DNA of 64,000 nucleotides from Bacteroidales bacterium (GCA_024400195.1 JAKSNC010000004.1:20249-84248), one strand, 5' to 3'. Shown: positions 45,324-54,535, counted from the first letter of the stretch. Notes: generated from the letters alone by a model not told the origin. Made by a program: numbers and translations.

Positions 45324-45347
45324 CAAACGCTATGATTTATAATATGT
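45324..45347 (-). repeat. Repeated leader, copy 3
   Basis: Identical to copy 2 over 24 bases, 16 bases upstream of the interrupted DUF1016 gene. Further upstream (45353-45376) the minus strand reads TTACAAAACGAAAAT, matching the 3' coding end of the intact DUF1016 gene (TTACAAAACGAAAA), so the repeat unit includes the tail of a lost DUF1016-like gene. Confidence 0.8.
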
Positions 45348-45377
45348 CAGTTGAAACTTATTTTCGTTTTGTAAATC

Positions 45378-45405
45378 AAGGCGGGTTCTAAATAGAACCC
45401 GCCTT
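45378..45405. terminator. Terminator-like hairpin after the M16 peptidase gene
   Basis: AAGGCGGGTTCT (45378-45389) pairs perfectly with AGAACCCGCCTT (45394-45405) around a 4-base loop. The U tract on the minus strand is weak. It closes the M16 peptidase gene and borders the accessory segment. Confidence 0.75.
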
Positions 45406-45413
45406 TAGTCGGC

Positions 45414-48320
45414 CTAATATCCGAAAATATCTTCCTGACTCAGGAATTTGATCGGCCCTATCGTGCGGAGGTAGTTCAAATCAATATCTTTTGAATCGCC
45501 GAGGATGCAATAGGTATAAGTGCGGTTCTTTATCCACTGCTCCTGGAAGGCTTTCACATCTGCCAAAGTCAGATTCTGAACCTGTTCAAAGACGGCCTTG
45601 TTGCGGTCCTGCATAACACCAAGGTCTTGTGCATCGAGATAAGCCCAAAGCACGCTGCTCTTGATGGTGCGGTCGGTGCGGATACGGGCGATGAGGGCTT
45701 CCTTAGCGATGTTGAATGCGGCTTCGCTCTCTGGCATGTTGTTGATGATGTCGGCAAAAGCTTCCATAGCCTGCTGTAGCTTCTCGTTTTGTGTTGCGAT
45801 GAAAGCGGTATAAGTGTAAGGCTGTGTCGCATACTGATGTTCCGTCAGCCAGGCACTTGCCGAATAAGCCAAACCACGAGCCTCACGCATCTCCTGGAAG
45901 ACGATGGAGTTCATTCCGCCGCCGAAATATTCATTGTAAAGGTTCATGACGGCATCGTTTGCAACGTCAAACTTATCGCCACGATTGGAATATTGTGTAT
46001 AATACAGCTGTTTAGCATCATATTCGGCTATAAGAACCTGATTTTCTGGTGTTTCCAAATATTTAGTCTCCACTTTTTCAATTGGTTCGAGTGTCTCCGA
46101 AACATTGTGCGACTTGTTGATTTCTGCAACGACTGTCTCTACATCGTTCGGGCCGTAGTACATAACGTAATGCTGTTTTTTCATCAAATCCTTCACCTTG
46201 CCGAGTAGTTCGCCGCTTGTGAGCTGAGCCAACGCGTTGTTGTCCAAAGTGACAGACTTGATATATTCGCCGCCGAACATTGAATATTGACGCAGAGCGT
46301 TGAAGCAGCGCGACTGATTCTTCTTGGCATTGGCACGCGACATCATAATATCCATCTTCATATTGCTCAAAACGGCTTCATCAGGCTGCGCATCGGCGAT
46401 AATCTCCTCCATAAGGGCCATCGCCTGCGGCATGTTTTCGCTCAAGCCTTCAACCGACAGATAGCAGCGGTCTTTCTGCACGCTCGCCCCAAAACTACAG
46501 GCGATATTATAAAACTCCTTCTTTATTTCCTCTGCCGATTTTGTCGAAGTGCCGAGATAATCAATGTATGAGAATGCCGTCGAAAGTGTCGCGTCGTTGT
46601 TTGAACCTATGTTGAAGACGTACATCAGTTCGAACAAGTCAGTGGTTTCGTTTTTCTTGTAAAGCACCTCGATGTCCGATTTTGCCTTCGTCTTCGTCAT
46701 ATCCTTTTCAAAATCAACGAAAACAGGCTCGATGTCTTTCACAACAGTATTTTGAACTTCCTTTACGAACTCGCTGACGGCGTCGCGGTTTGCAGAGATA
46801 GGCGTGATGACGGGCTTGTCGAGTTTCTTGATGTCGCGCTTGCCTTCGCGTTTATAGACGATGACGTAGTTGTTTTCGTTGAGCATCTCATTGGCAAACT
46901 TAACGACATCCTCCTTCGTGATTTTTTCCATACGGTTAAAAACGTCAATCCTGTCTTCCCACGAGATGCCGTTTATGAAGGCATCGACAAAAGCATCGGC
47001 ACGACCGGAATTAGAGTCGAGATAACGTTGCATGCTGAGTTTATAGTTGTCAACGCTCGCTTTCAACAAAGATTCGTCAAAATCGCCGTTGCGCAGTTTC
47101 GCCAATTCTTCAAGCAAAAGATCGCGGACTTCCTCCAAAGTCTGACCGTCTTTCGGGCGGCCGTAAAGTTCAAAACAACCGTAATCACTCATTGCGCTAT
47201 TATATGCGTATGCACTCAAAACCTTCTGTTTCTGTTGTAAATCAAGGTCGATGAGGCCTGCCTGACCATTAGAAAGAATTGATGCGGCAATTTGTGCAAC
47301 ATCCGATTTAGGATCTGCGGCGGCGAAAGTTCTCCAAGCCAAAGTAACGTTCTCGGCTTCGAGGCCTAAAACTTCCTTCACAATAGGTTTTGTGATAGGT
47401 TCTTCGGCAGAAAATTCAAGTTTGGGCAGATTTTCGTTAGTCTGCATTCCGCCGAAGTATTTTTTGATGATTTCCAAGGTCTCTTCCGGATCGAAGTCGC
47501 CGGAAAGACAGATGGCCATATTGTTCGGGACGTACCACTGTTTGTGGAAATTCTTCACGTTGGTGATGGACGGATTCTTCAGATGTTCGGGGCGGCCGAT
47601 TGTAGTCTGCTGACCGTATGGATGATGCGGGAACAGTCCCGAAAGCGTAGCTTCCCAAACCTGACGGCTGTCTTGGGTGAGGCCCATATTATATTCTTCG
47701 TAGATGGTCTCCAATTCGGTGTGGAAGCCGCGGATGACGGGGTTTGCGAAACGGTCGGCCTGAATCCTCGCCCAGTTTTCCACCTGATTGCTCGGGATGT
47801 CTTCGACATAGCAAGTGACATCACTGCTTGTGTAAGCATTCGTTCCGTCGGCGCCAATCGTTGACATCAGTTTGTCGTATTCATTCGGAATGGCATATTT
47901 TGAAGCCTCCTGGCTGATGCTGTCAATCTGATGATAGATGGCTACGCGCTGTTCCGGATCGGTCGTCTGACGATAAACCTCAAAAAGTTGTTCAATCTGA
48001 TCAAGAAGAGGCTTTTCAACTTGATAATCAGATGTTCCGAAGTTGGGTGTGCCTTTAAACATCAGATGCTCGAAATAATGGGCAAGACCCGTTGTCTCGG
48101 CAGGGTCGTTCTTACTGCCGGCACGAACAGCGATGTAAGTCTGAATGCGCGGCACTTCCTTATTGACGGCCATATAGACCTTCAATCCATTGTCGAGCGT
48201 ATAAATGCGGGCGTTAATAGGGTCGCCGGCAACGCTCTCGTAATCTTTTTCTCCTGTTTTACAAGAGACAACCGCAAACATCAGAAATGACAATGCGGCA
48301 TAAAGAAATGTCTTTTTCAT
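45414..48320 (-). CDS. M16 family zinc peptidase (insulinase-like lipoprotein)
   Basis: A 968-residue exported peptidase of the pitrilysin/insulinase clan. The N-terminus is a lipoprotein signal (LSFLMFAVVSCKTGEKD). The inverted zinc motif HYFEH (about residues 76-80) and the downstream Glu in LETIYEEYNM (about 155) form the active site. Two homologous halves (about 35-480 and 530-950) make the usual clamshell; the second has no HxxEH and is structural. It probably degrades peptides in the periplasm. It is the last gene of a minus-strand run with the LUD protein and ftsH. Confidence 0.92.
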   Translation of the reverse strand: MKKTFLYAALSFLMFAVVSCKTGEKDYESVAGDPINARIYTLDNGLKVYMAVNKEVPRIQTYIAVRAGSKNDPAETTGLAHYFEHLMFKGTPNFGTSDYQVEKPLLDQIEQLFEVYRQTTDPEQRVAIYHQIDSISQEASKYAIPNEYDKLMSTIGADGTNAYTSSDVTCYVEDIPSNQVENWARIQADRFANPVIRGFHTELETIYEEYNMGLTQDSRQVWEATLSGLFPHHPYGQQTTIGRPEHLKNPSITNVKNFHKQWYVPNNMAICLSGDFDPEETLEIIKKYFGGMQTNENLPKLEFSAEEPITKPIVKEVLGLEAENVTLAWRTFAAADPKSDVAQIAASILSNGQAGLIDLDLQQKQKVLSAYAYNSAMSDYGCFELYGRPKDGQTLEEVRDLLLEELAKLRNGDFDESLLKASVDNYKLSMQRYLDSNSGRADAFVDAFINGISWEDRIDVFNRMEKITKEDVVKFANEMLNENNYVIVYKREGKRDIKKLDKPVITPISANRDAVSEFVKEVQNTVVKDIEPVFVDFEKDMTKTKAKSDIEVLYKKNETTDLFELMYVFNIGSNNDATLSTAFSYIDYLGTSTKSAEEIKKEFYNIACSFGASVQKDRCYLSVEGLSENMPQAMALMEEIIADAQPDEAVLSNMKMDIMMSRANAKKNQSRCFNALRQYSMFGGEYIKSVTLDNNALAQLTSGELLGKVKDLMKKQHYVMYYGPNDVETVVAEINKSHNVSETLEPIEKVETKYLETPENQVLIAEYDAKQLYYTQYSNRGDKFDVANDAVMNLYNEYFGGGMNSIVFQEMREARGLAYSASAWLTEHQYATQPYTYTAFIATQNEKLQQAMEAFADIINNMPESEAAFNIAKEALIARIRTDRTIKSSVLWAYLDAQDLGVMQDRNKAVFEQVQNLTLADVKAFQEQWIKNRTYTYCILGDSKDIDLNYLRTIGPIKFLSQEDIFGY

Positions 48321-48352
48321 AAAATATCAATATTAAGTTAATATATTTATTA

Positions 48353-49012
48353 TCAATCTTCTTCAACAAGAAAAAGTGCAATTTTCCTAATACCGAGAGC
48401 TCCCTTTACAAGGGTATTGTCTATATCGGACGACGAACTCTGTCCGGTAACGAACACCGACTGCGGTGGCAGAGACATATAACGCATCCTCAACACATCC
48501 AACGCATCCTTGATACGTGAGACGAATTGCCTCGGCGTTGCCATCACGAGAAGCGTATCGGCATTGCCGACTGCTGCGGGAGAACCTGTCTGAGCCGTAG
48601 TAAACACAATGCTTCCCGTTTGAGCCACAAGGCATTCGCAGTCAAGTAAGACGACATTTTGAGAACTCGCGACAGAAAAATCATCACTGAAGTCAAAGTT
48701 ATTTTCTTGAAGAAGGTTTTTTATTTTCGGACTTGACGTCAAAATCGACCATTTGTTTTCCACGACAAACTGCCGTAAAGCCTCAACGAAATTGCCGACA
48801 CTCTCAAAATACATGAAGATGCCGCCGGTCTTTTTAAAGTTGTCGATAAACGTAAACTCGTCGCCGTCTTCATCCCTGAAAGGCAGCCAAGTGTCAGCAT
48901 GAAGATTAATGTCGGCATGAACACTTCCGCCTCCGATTAGGGCATCACGAACCATCGCAAGCATCTGCTCCTTGTTTGTGGTTCCCTTTATGACAAACGA
49001 CTTCATTTTCAT
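48353..49012 (-). CDS. LUD domain protein (LutC/YkgG-like)
   Basis: The 219-residue cytoplasmic protein has a LUD domain. Conserved LutC-type segments are CLVAQTGSIVFTT (about 128), TLLVMATPRQFV (about 152) and FVTGQSSSSDIDNTLVKGALG (about 190), the last resembling the nucleotide-loop signature of the family. LutC belongs to an iron-sulfur lactate oxidase complex with LutA and LutB, but those genes are not here, so the role is open. It lies 23 bases after ftsH and 32 bases before the M16 gene, in one apparent operon. Confidence 0.82.
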   Translation of the reverse strand: MKMKSFVIKGTTNKEQMLAMVRDALIGGGSVHADINLHADTWLPFRDEDGDEFTFIDNFKKTGGIFMYFESVGNFVEALRQFVVENKWSILTSSPKIKNLLQENNFDFSDDFSVASSQNVVLLDCECLVAQTGSIVFTTAQTGSPAAVGNADTLLVMATPRQFVSRIKDALDVLRMRYMSLPPQSVFVTGQSSSSDIDNTLVKGALGIRKIALFLVEED

Positions 49013-49035
49013 GCTTTGCCTTGATGATTAAAACA

Positions 49036-51018
49036 TTAACTTTCCGACTTCTCGTCAACGTCATCTTCCTTCTTTCTTGAGAAGTTACGTTCTTCCGTCA
49101 CCCATGGACGCTTCCCGAAAATCTCTTCGAGGTCGTCGCTGAAAATGACTTCCTTGTCAATCAGTTTTTCGGCCAGCTTAGTCAATCCGTCCTTGTTCTT
49201 CTCCAATATTGAAATTGCCTCGCTATATGCTTTTTCAATAAGCATTGAGACCTGATTGTCAATTATTTCCGCCGTCTTCTCGCTATATGGCTTACCGAAA
49301 CTATATTCCTGTTGTCCGGTCGAGTCGTAGAAACTGATGTTGCCTATTTTTTCGTCCAAGCCGTAGTATGAAACCATCGCGTAGGCCTGTTTCGACACTT
49401 TTTCGAGGTCGTTAAGTGCACCTGTGGAGATGTGTCCGAAGACGACTTGTTCGGCGGCTCGTCCTCCGAGAGTGGCTATCATTTCGTGGAACATCTGTTC
49501 CTTCGTCGTTATCTGTCGCTCTTCCGGAAGATACCATGCCGCACCGAGAGCCTTGCCTCGCGGCACGATTGTAACTTTCACGAGAGGATGAGCAAATTCA
49601 AGCATCCAGCTCGTCGTGGCATGTCCGGCTTCGTGGAAGGCAATAGTCTTCTTCTCCGATGCCGTGATGACAGAATTCTTCTTCTCAAGACCGCCGATTA
49701 TTCTGTCGATGGCGTCTAAAAAATCCTGTTTTGATATGGCCTCCTTGTTGTGTCTCGCGGCGATGAGTGCGGCTTCATTGCACACGTTGGCGATGTCGGC
49801 TCCGGAGAAACCGGGCGTCTGCTTCGCGAGAAAATCCACTTCCACGTCAGCACCAAGCTTTAACGGGCGCATGTGGACTTCAAAAATCTCACGTCTGCCG
49901 TTAAGGTCAGGCAGTTCGACGTAGATTTGTCTGTCGAAACGTCCGGCACGCATGAGGGCCTTGTCAAGAATGTCGGCACGGTTTGTCGCGGCAAGGACTA
50001 TAACGCCGCTGTTGGTGCCAAAGCCGTCCATCTCCGTAAGAAGTTGATTAAGAGTACTTTCACGCTCATCATTTCCACCACTGAACGAATTCTTTGTACG
50101 TGAACGACCGATGGCGTCTATTTCGTCGATAAACACGATACACGGTGATTTTTCCTTGGCTTGTGCGAACAAATCTCTGACGCGTGATGCCCCGACTCCG
50201 ACGAACATCTCTACGAAATCAGAACCCGACATGCTGAAGAAGGGAACGCCGGCTTCACCTGCGACCGATTTGGCGAGCAGAGTCTTTCCTGTTCCAGGAG
50301 GGCCGACGAGAAGCACACCTTTGGGAATCTTACCGCCCAACTTGGTATAACGTGTCGGATTCTTCAGAAAATCAACGATTTCCATAACTTCTTCCTTGGC
50401 TTCTTCAAGACCTGCGACATCCTTAAACGTCGTCTTCTTATCATTTGCGCTGTCGTATAAAGTAGCTTTCGACTTACCGATATTGAAAATCTGGCCGCCG
50501 CCCATTCCGCCGCGCCCCATTAACCGCATTATCACGAACCAGAAAGCCATGATAATCACTATGGGAAGAATCCAACTCAGCACTTCCCCGCCCCAGTTGT
50601 GACGCGTCACCGGCTTCGGATCAACAGCATCGGGATTATCGACCTGGGCTTTCTCAATATCTTCCACAAACTGATCTAACGACATAGGCTTGTACGTATA
50701 GGCCACAGTCCGCGTCGTAACATCCTTGGAATCAGGAAAATATCTTTTGAGACCTTCTTCATTAAGATAGATTTCAGCCTCTTCACCGTTCACGAGCTCT
50801 ATCTTCTCCACATGCTTATCACGCAGAAGCGTTATCATCTTACTTCTGACTATTTCTTCCGCCGAAGGCCGTCCGTTAAACAAAAGCGAACTGAGGAAAA
50901 ACGCCACCAAGACAATGTAAATCCAATAAAATCCAATACCTTTCTTAGGCTTTTGTCCGTTCCCGCCGCCATTGAACTGGTTCGGACGCTGATTCTGAAA
51001 ATTTCCGTTTCCGTTCAT
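49036..51018 (-). CDS. ftsH: ATP-dependent zinc metalloprotease FtsH
   Basis: FtsH is the membrane-anchored AAA+ protease for quality control of membrane and short-lived proteins. The 660-residue protein has a Gly/Asn-rich N-terminus, two membrane helices (about 28-46 and 145-165) around a periplasmic domain, the AAA core with [19 protein letters not shown] (about 238), SRH segment [20 protein letters not shown] (about 345) and the zinc motif HEAGH (about 459). The C-terminus is acidic. rsfS lies 27 bases upstream and the LUD gene 23 bases downstream, suggesting an rsfS-ftsH-LUD-M16 operon. Confidence 0.96.
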   Translation of the reverse strand: MNGNGNFQNQRPNQFNGGGNGQKPKKGIGFYWIYIVLVAFFLSSLLFNGRPSAEEIVRSKMITLLRDKHVEKIELVNGEEAEIYLNEEGLKRYFPDSKDVTTRTVAYTYKPMSLDQFVEDIEKAQVDNPDAVDPKPVTRHNWGGEVLSWILPIVIIMAFWFVIMRLMGRGGMGGGQIFNIGKSKATLYDSANDKKTTFKDVAGLEEAKEEVMEIVDFLKNPTRYTKLGGKIPKGVLLVGPPGTGKTLLAKSVAGEAGVPFFSMSGSDFVEMFVGVGASRVRDLFAQAKEKSPCIVFIDEIDAIGRSRTKNSFSGGNDERESTLNQLLTEMDGFGTNSGVIVLAATNRADILDKALMRAGRFDRQIYVELPDLNGRREIFEVHMRPLKLGADVEVDFLAKQTPGFSGADIANVCNEAALIAARHNKEAISKQDFLDAIDRIIGGLEKKNSVITASEKKTIAFHEAGHATTSWMLEFAHPLVKVTIVPRGKALGAAWYLPEERQITTKEQMFHEMIATLGGRAAEQVVFGHISTGALNDLEKVSKQAYAMVSYYGLDEKIGNISFYDSTGQQEYSFGKPYSEKTAEIIDNQVSMLIEKAYSEAISILEKNKDGLTKLAEKLIDKEVIFSDDLEEIFGKRPWVTEERNFSRKKEDDVDEKSES

Positions 51019-51045
51019 TAAAAATGAATTTTATCTAATCACCAT

Positions 51046-51426
51046 TCAATCCTCATCGTACCTTTCGCATTTGGCATCCGCCCACAAGCCTTCGATGTCG
51101 TAAAAACTCCTCTTTGGCTCAAGGAAGACGTGGACAATCACATCGATATAGTCAATTAGAATCCATTCGGCATTTTCAAAACCCTCGCTGTGGTACGGTT
51201 TGACGTGCATCTCGTCACGAAGTTTGTCGATAATCTTGTCGGCAACAGCCTCGACCTGCGTCTTCGACTGCGCGTGACAAATAACGAAATAATCAGTGAC
51301 GGCGGTATGTATCTCCCTCAAATCAAGCGAAACGATGTCATTCGCCTTGAGCTCGCGCATCGCCTCTACAACCTTGAGCATCACGTCTTCAGTCTGCTCA
51401 ATCTCATGTCTTACTCTTTCTGTCAT
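51046..51426 (-). CDS. rsfS: Ribosome silencing factor RsfS
   Basis: RsfS binds ribosomal protein uL14 and blocks joining of subunits when nutrients are low. The 126-residue protein shows the conserved LDLREIHTAVTDYFVICHAQS segment (about 38-58, in two parts around TDYFVI) and the DYIDVIVHVFLEPKR segment (about 92-106). The length is typical. It heads the apparent ftsH operon; the 117-base gap to mpl holds no gene. Confidence 0.93.
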   Translation of the reverse strand: MTERVRHEIEQTEDVMLKVVEAMRELKANDIVSLDLREIHTAVTDYFVICHAQSKTQVEAVADKIIDKLRDEMHVKPYHSEGFENAEWILIDYIDVIVHVFLEPKRSFYDIEGLWADAKCERYDED

Positions 51427-51542
51427 TTTTTCAAAATTTGTGCAAAGATAATCAATTATCTGCTTTTCAACTCGGCTTTTTCTACGAATTTATGAATCCA
51501 ATCATTGAAAAACACGATTGTAAGGCGATGAGATAACACCTT

Positions 51543-52901
51543 TTAATATAAGGTCTGCAAATCTTCCTTCTTCAAGCCGTTAAAATCGCCTGAACTGAGG
51601 AATCCCCCGACAACATTTTCTGTCGGATATTCCTTCAAAAGCGTCATAAGTTCGTCCTTGCTGTGAACGACTTTCAAATCAGGTCGGCCGAAGCCCTGTT
51701 TGATGCGGTCGTCGGTCATAAGCTCGAGTTTCTTGACGGCCACGGCGTGCGGGTCGTAAAAGACTATGGCAGAGTCGCTGTCGTCGAGGCAGTGCGCGTA
51801 ATGGTCGATGAAGACCTCGCTCAAACTGCTGTAAGTGTGAAGTTCGAAAACCACAAGAAGATGCTTTTCGGAATATTGTTCTCTCAAAGCCTTAACCGTA
51901 GCCACAAGTTTTGACGGAGCATGCGCAAAATCTCTGAAAATAAGGTTGTTAGATTTCTTATCTTCAAAAAGAAGTTCCAAACGTCTCGCCGCGCCTTTAA
52001 ACGACGCTATCGCCTCATAAAACGCATCGTCGTCAATGCCGATTTTGTTGCAGACAGCTTTCGCGGCGTTGATATTCTTCATATTATGCTCGCCAAAAAC
52101 ATTGACTTTCAGACGTTTGCCATTTTTCAAAACAAGATAAACGTCGCCGTTTTCCACCACGAAATCGTGTTTATCATATCCGTAAGTATCAACTTTTGCA
52201 CACGCGGCAATCTTGTCGGCTTCGATGTCAGATTTATCATAAATCAGGCAGCCGCCGTCTCCGATTGTGCTCACAAAAATACGGAACTGCTCGCAATAAT
52301 TGTCGAACGTCGGAAACACGTTGACGTGATCCCAGCCTATGCCGCTGATGACGGCGATATTCGGGAAATATTTGTGAAACTTGGGCACGCGGTCGATAGG
52401 AGAAGTAAGATATTCATCACCTTCAATGACCATATATTTTGCGTTTTTGCTCAGCTTCACCATGACGTCGAAACCTTCAATCTGCGCCCCGACCATAAAG
52501 TCAGTGTCGATGCCGCAGTGCTTCATCACATGAAGAATCATCGACGTTATAGTCGTCTTGCCATGGCTTCCGCCGATGACGATACGTGTCTTGTCCCTGC
52601 TTTGTTCGTAAAGATATTCCGGATAGGAATAAATCTTCAATCCGAGCTGCTGCGCCCTGATGAGTTCGGGGTTATCGGAACGGGCGTGCATTCCGAGGAT
52701 AACGGACTCATACGAGTCATCTAACTTCTCAGGATGCCAGCCTAATGCGTCGGGCAAAATGCCTTCCGCCTTCAGACGGCTCAGCGACGGCTCGAAAATC
52801 TCGTCATCAGAACCTGTAACTTCATAACCTTTCCTATGCAACGCTATCGCGAGATTGTGCATCGCACTGCCGCCGACAGCAATAAAATGAACTTTTCCCA
52901 T
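51543..52901 (-). CDS. mpl: UDP-N-acetylmuramate ligase family protein (Mpl / MurC-like)
   Basis: A 452-residue Mur ligase that joins UDP-MurNAc to L-alanine or to recycled tripeptide. The start at 52901 (MGKVHFIAVGGSAMHNLA) is chosen because this is the family's Rossmann start; 94 further in-frame residues upstream would run into the divergent xerD gene. The ATP loop is GGSHGKTTITSM (about 108). GSDDEIFEPSLSRLK (about 27) and DFAHAPSKLVATVKAL (about 317) match the Mpl-type proteins of Bacteroidota better than MurC. Mpl (recycling) is favoured over MurC, with moderate certainty. Confidence 0.85.
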   Translation of the reverse strand: MGKVHFIAVGGSAMHNLAIALHRKGYEVTGSDDEIFEPSLSRLKAEGILPDALGWHPEKLDDSYESVILGMHARSDNPELIRAQQLGLKIYSYPEYLYEQSRDKTRIVIGGSHGKTTITSMILHVMKHCGIDTDFMVGAQIEGFDVMVKLSKNAKYMVIEGDEYLTSPIDRVPKFHKYFPNIAVISGIGWDHVNVFPTFDNYCEQFRIFVSTIGDGGCLIYDKSDIEADKIAACAKVDTYGYDKHDFVVENGDVYLVLKNGKRLKVNVFGEHNMKNINAAKAVCNKIGIDDDAFYEAIASFKGAARRLELLFEDKKSNNLIFRDFAHAPSKLVATVKALREQYSEKHLLVVFELHTYSSLSEVFIDHYAHCLDDSDSAIVFYDPHAVAVKKLELMTDDRIKQGFGRPDLKVVHSKDELMTLLKEYPTENVVGGFLSSGDFNGLKKEDLQTLY

Positions 52902-53014
52902 GCTTAGACAAATTCTATAAAATTTACGCAAAAATAAGCAAATAAACAGAAATGGATTCGGCATTTGTTGAAAAAAAACTAACAATGAAAAAATTCGCAT
53001 CGTGATAAAAAACG

Positions 53015-53022
53015 TATTTTTG
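53015..53022 (+). promoter_or_regulatory. Putative -7 box for xerD
   Basis: TATTTTTG matches TAnnTTTG and lies 26 bases before the xerD start codon. A -33 TTTG at the right distance is not evident. Confidence 0.45.
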
Positions 53023-53048
53023 TTTGTTGAATTTGTTTCTGACATCAA

Positions 53049-53957
53049 ATGACCAACGACCACATAATACAAGACTTCACCAATTACCTGCGATTCGAAG
53101 CCGCCTTGTCGGACAACAGCGTCGAGGCATACCGTCACGATATTGAGATTTTTGCGCAACATCTCGACAGCAACGGGTCTCATCTTGCTTTAACAGCAGT
53201 CAAAAGAGAAGATATTGAAGATTTCTTCTCGGTTTTGTATGAGATGGGAATCTGTGCGTCTTCTCAAGCGAGAATTTTGTCGGGATTAAAGAAATTCTTC
53301 AAATATCTTTGTCAGGAAGACATCCGCGACGACGAGCCGACTATGTTGGTTTCTTCGCCGTCGATAGGCCGTCACCTGCCGGAAGTGCTATCGTTCGAAG
53401 AAATACGGTCGATGTTGGACTGTATAGACCTAAGCGAGCCCAACGGACACCGCAACAAAGCCATCATAGAGGTAATGTACGGCTGCGGTCTCCGCGTCAG
53501 CGAAGTCGTCAACATGCAGATAAGCGACATCTTCGCCAAAGACGAATTTGTAAAAATCAGGGGCAAAGGCGACAAGGAACGCCTCGTACCGATAGGCAAA
53601 GCCGTCCTCAAGCCTCTTTTCCTTTATATTGACGGCTACAGAAAACATCAGGCCGTCAGTCCCAAACACTCCGACACCGTTTTCATCAACAGCCGTGGCG
53701 GAAGCCTGAGCCGACAGATGATTTTTCTGATAGTCAAAGATTTAGCATCGAAAGCTGGAATAAAGAAAAGCATCAGTCCGCACACGTTCCGTCATTCGTT
53801 TGCCACTCATCTGTTGGAAGGAGGTGCCGATCTGCGTGCCGTCCAACAGATGCTCGGTCATTCAAGCATCACAACAACGGAGATTTACACCCACATTTCT
53901 GACGAATACCTGCGCGAGGTGATAGCCACATGCCATCCGAGGATGAAGATTGATTGA
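53049..53957 (+). CDS. xerD: Site-specific tyrosine recombinase XerD
   Basis: XerD resolves chromosome dimers at dif together with XerC or as the sole Xer. The 302-residue protein has the N-terminal SAM-like core-binding domain (about 5-90) and the catalytic domain with Arg in GCGLRVSEV (about 148), Lys near KIRGKGDKER (about 173), HTFRH (about 243-247), LGHSS (about 268) and the nucleophile Tyr in TEIYTHI (about 280). The single-gene context, divergent from mpl, is the conserved chromosomal place for xerD rather than a mobile integrase. Confidence 0.94.
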   Translation: MTNDHIIQDFTNYLRFEAALSDNSVEAYRHDIEIFAQHLDSNGSHLALTAVKREDIEDFFSVLYEMGICASSQARILSGLKKFFKYLCQEDIRDDEPTMLVSSPSIGRHLPEVLSFEEIRSMLDCIDLSEPNGHRNKAIIEVMYGCGLRVSEVVNMQISDIFAKDEFVKIRGKGDKERLVPIGKAVLKPLFLYIDGYRKHQAVSPKHSDTVFINSRGGSLSRQMIFLIVKDLASKAGIKKSISPHTFRHSFATHLLEGGADLRAVQQMLGHSSITTTEIYTHISDEYLREVIATCHPRMKID

Positions 53958-53973
53958 TTATGAAGTTTTTCTT

Positions 53974-54008
53974 AAAAAAAAATCGGATGCCGTTTGGCAT
54001 CCGATTTT
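53974..54008. terminator. Bidirectional terminator between xerD and rpsU
   Basis: AAAATCGGATGCC (53979-53991) pairs perfectly with GGCATCCGATTTT (53996-54008) around GTTT, with A/T runs on both sides. It serves the convergent xerD and rpsU genes. Confidence 0.92.
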
Positions 54009-54032
54009 GTGACATTTTCTTGCAAAAACGGA

Positions 54033-54230
54033 CTACATCTCCGCTTCAGCATCACGAAGTTTCTGCACGTAAATGGCGTGACGAAGCTGTTCGCGCTTGA
54101 TAACCGAAGGTTTCGTGAACTTCTGACGGTTGCGCAGTTCTTTGACTACACCAGTCTTCTCGTACTTTCTCTTGTAACGCTTGAGAGCGCGTTCGATGTT
54201 GTCACCTTCTTTTACAGGAACAATAATCAT
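54033..54230 (-). CDS. rpsU: 30S ribosomal protein S21
   Basis: S21 is a small basic protein of the 30S platform, near the anti-Shine-Dalgarno end of 16S rRNA. The 65-residue protein begins MIIVPVKEGDNIERALKRYKRKYEKTG, shown here as the family start (MIIVPVKEGDNIERALKR), and has the expected basic helices. It lies 57 bases after the tRNA-Val(CAC) gene on the same strand and may be co-transcribed with it. Confidence 0.95.
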   Translation of the reverse strand: MIIVPVKEGDNIERALKRYKRKYEKTGVVKELRNRQKFTKPSVIKREQLRHAIYVQKLRDAEAEM

Positions 54231-54287
54231 CTTAAATACCTCTTTTTTAATTTGTTAATAAACACTTAAGACAGACCAAACTGCCCG

Positions 54288-54362
54288 TGGGACGTACAAG
54301 ACTCGAACTTGTGACCTCTGCCGTGTGAAGGCAGCGCTCTAAACCGACTGGGCTAACGTCCC
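54288..54362 (-). tRNA. tRNA-Val (anticodon CAC)
   Basis: The minus strand folds as a 75-base cloverleaf: acceptor GGGACGT/ACGTCCC, T arm ACAAG-TTCGAGT-CTTGT, anticodon stem CTGCC/GGCAG with loop TTCACAC giving anticodon CAC (codon GUG, Val). CCA is not encoded. The D stem GCCC/GAGC has a C12:A23 mismatch. Confidence 0.9.
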
Positions 54363-54364
54363 TG

Positions 54365-54392
54365 CCAAAAAAAAGACGCACTCAGCGTCTTT
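54365..54392 (-). terminator. Terminator between the two tRNA-Val genes
   Basis: AAAGACGC (54372-54379) pairs with GCGTCTTT (54385-54392). On the minus strand the stem is followed by a run of eight T. It lies 3 bases before the second tRNA, so transcription from the upstream tRNA-Val(GAC) may partly stop before tRNA-Val(CAC). Confidence 0.75.
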
Positions 54393-54394
54393 CG

Positions 54395-54469
54395 TGCGGC
54401 GGACAAGAATCGAACTTGTGACCTCATGCCTGTCAAGCATGCGCTCTAAACCAACTGAGCTACCGTCGC
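54395..54469 (-). tRNA. tRNA-Val (anticodon GAC)
   Basis: A 75-base cloverleaf on the minus strand: acceptor GCGACGG/CCGCCGC, D arm GCTC/GAGC, anticodon stem CATGC/GCATG with loop TTGACAG giving anticodon GAC (codon GUC, Val), T arm ACAAG-TTCGATT-CTTGT. CCA is not encoded. One acceptor pair is A4:C69, a mismatch. Confidence 0.88.
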
Positions 54470-54480
54470 ATTTGCGGTTG

Positions 54481-54511
54481 CAAAGGTACGAATATTTTTC
54501 ACACCGACAAA
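54481..54511 (-). promoter_or_regulatory. Promoter of the tRNA-Val genes
   Basis: On the minus strand TTTG (54508-54511), a 19-base spacer, and TACCTTTG (54481-54488) form a full consensus promoter. It ends 11 bases before the first tRNA base. Confidence 0.75.
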
Positions 54512-54535
54512 CTTTTTTTGTAAAAAAAATTTCCT

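Noticed and set aside
52902-53183. 94-residue N-terminal extension of the Mpl-like ligase
   Set aside because: It overlaps the divergent xerD gene and precedes the normal Rossmann start of the family.
53049-53957. Tyrosine recombinase as the integrase of a mobile element
   Set aside because: Its size and single-gene core context next to mpl and rpsU fit the housekeeping XerD; no attachment repeats are seen.
54288-54469. tRNA genes as an attachment site for the nearby accessory DNA
   Set aside because: No duplicated tRNA 3' end or integrase is found, and both accessory segments lie far from the tRNAs.
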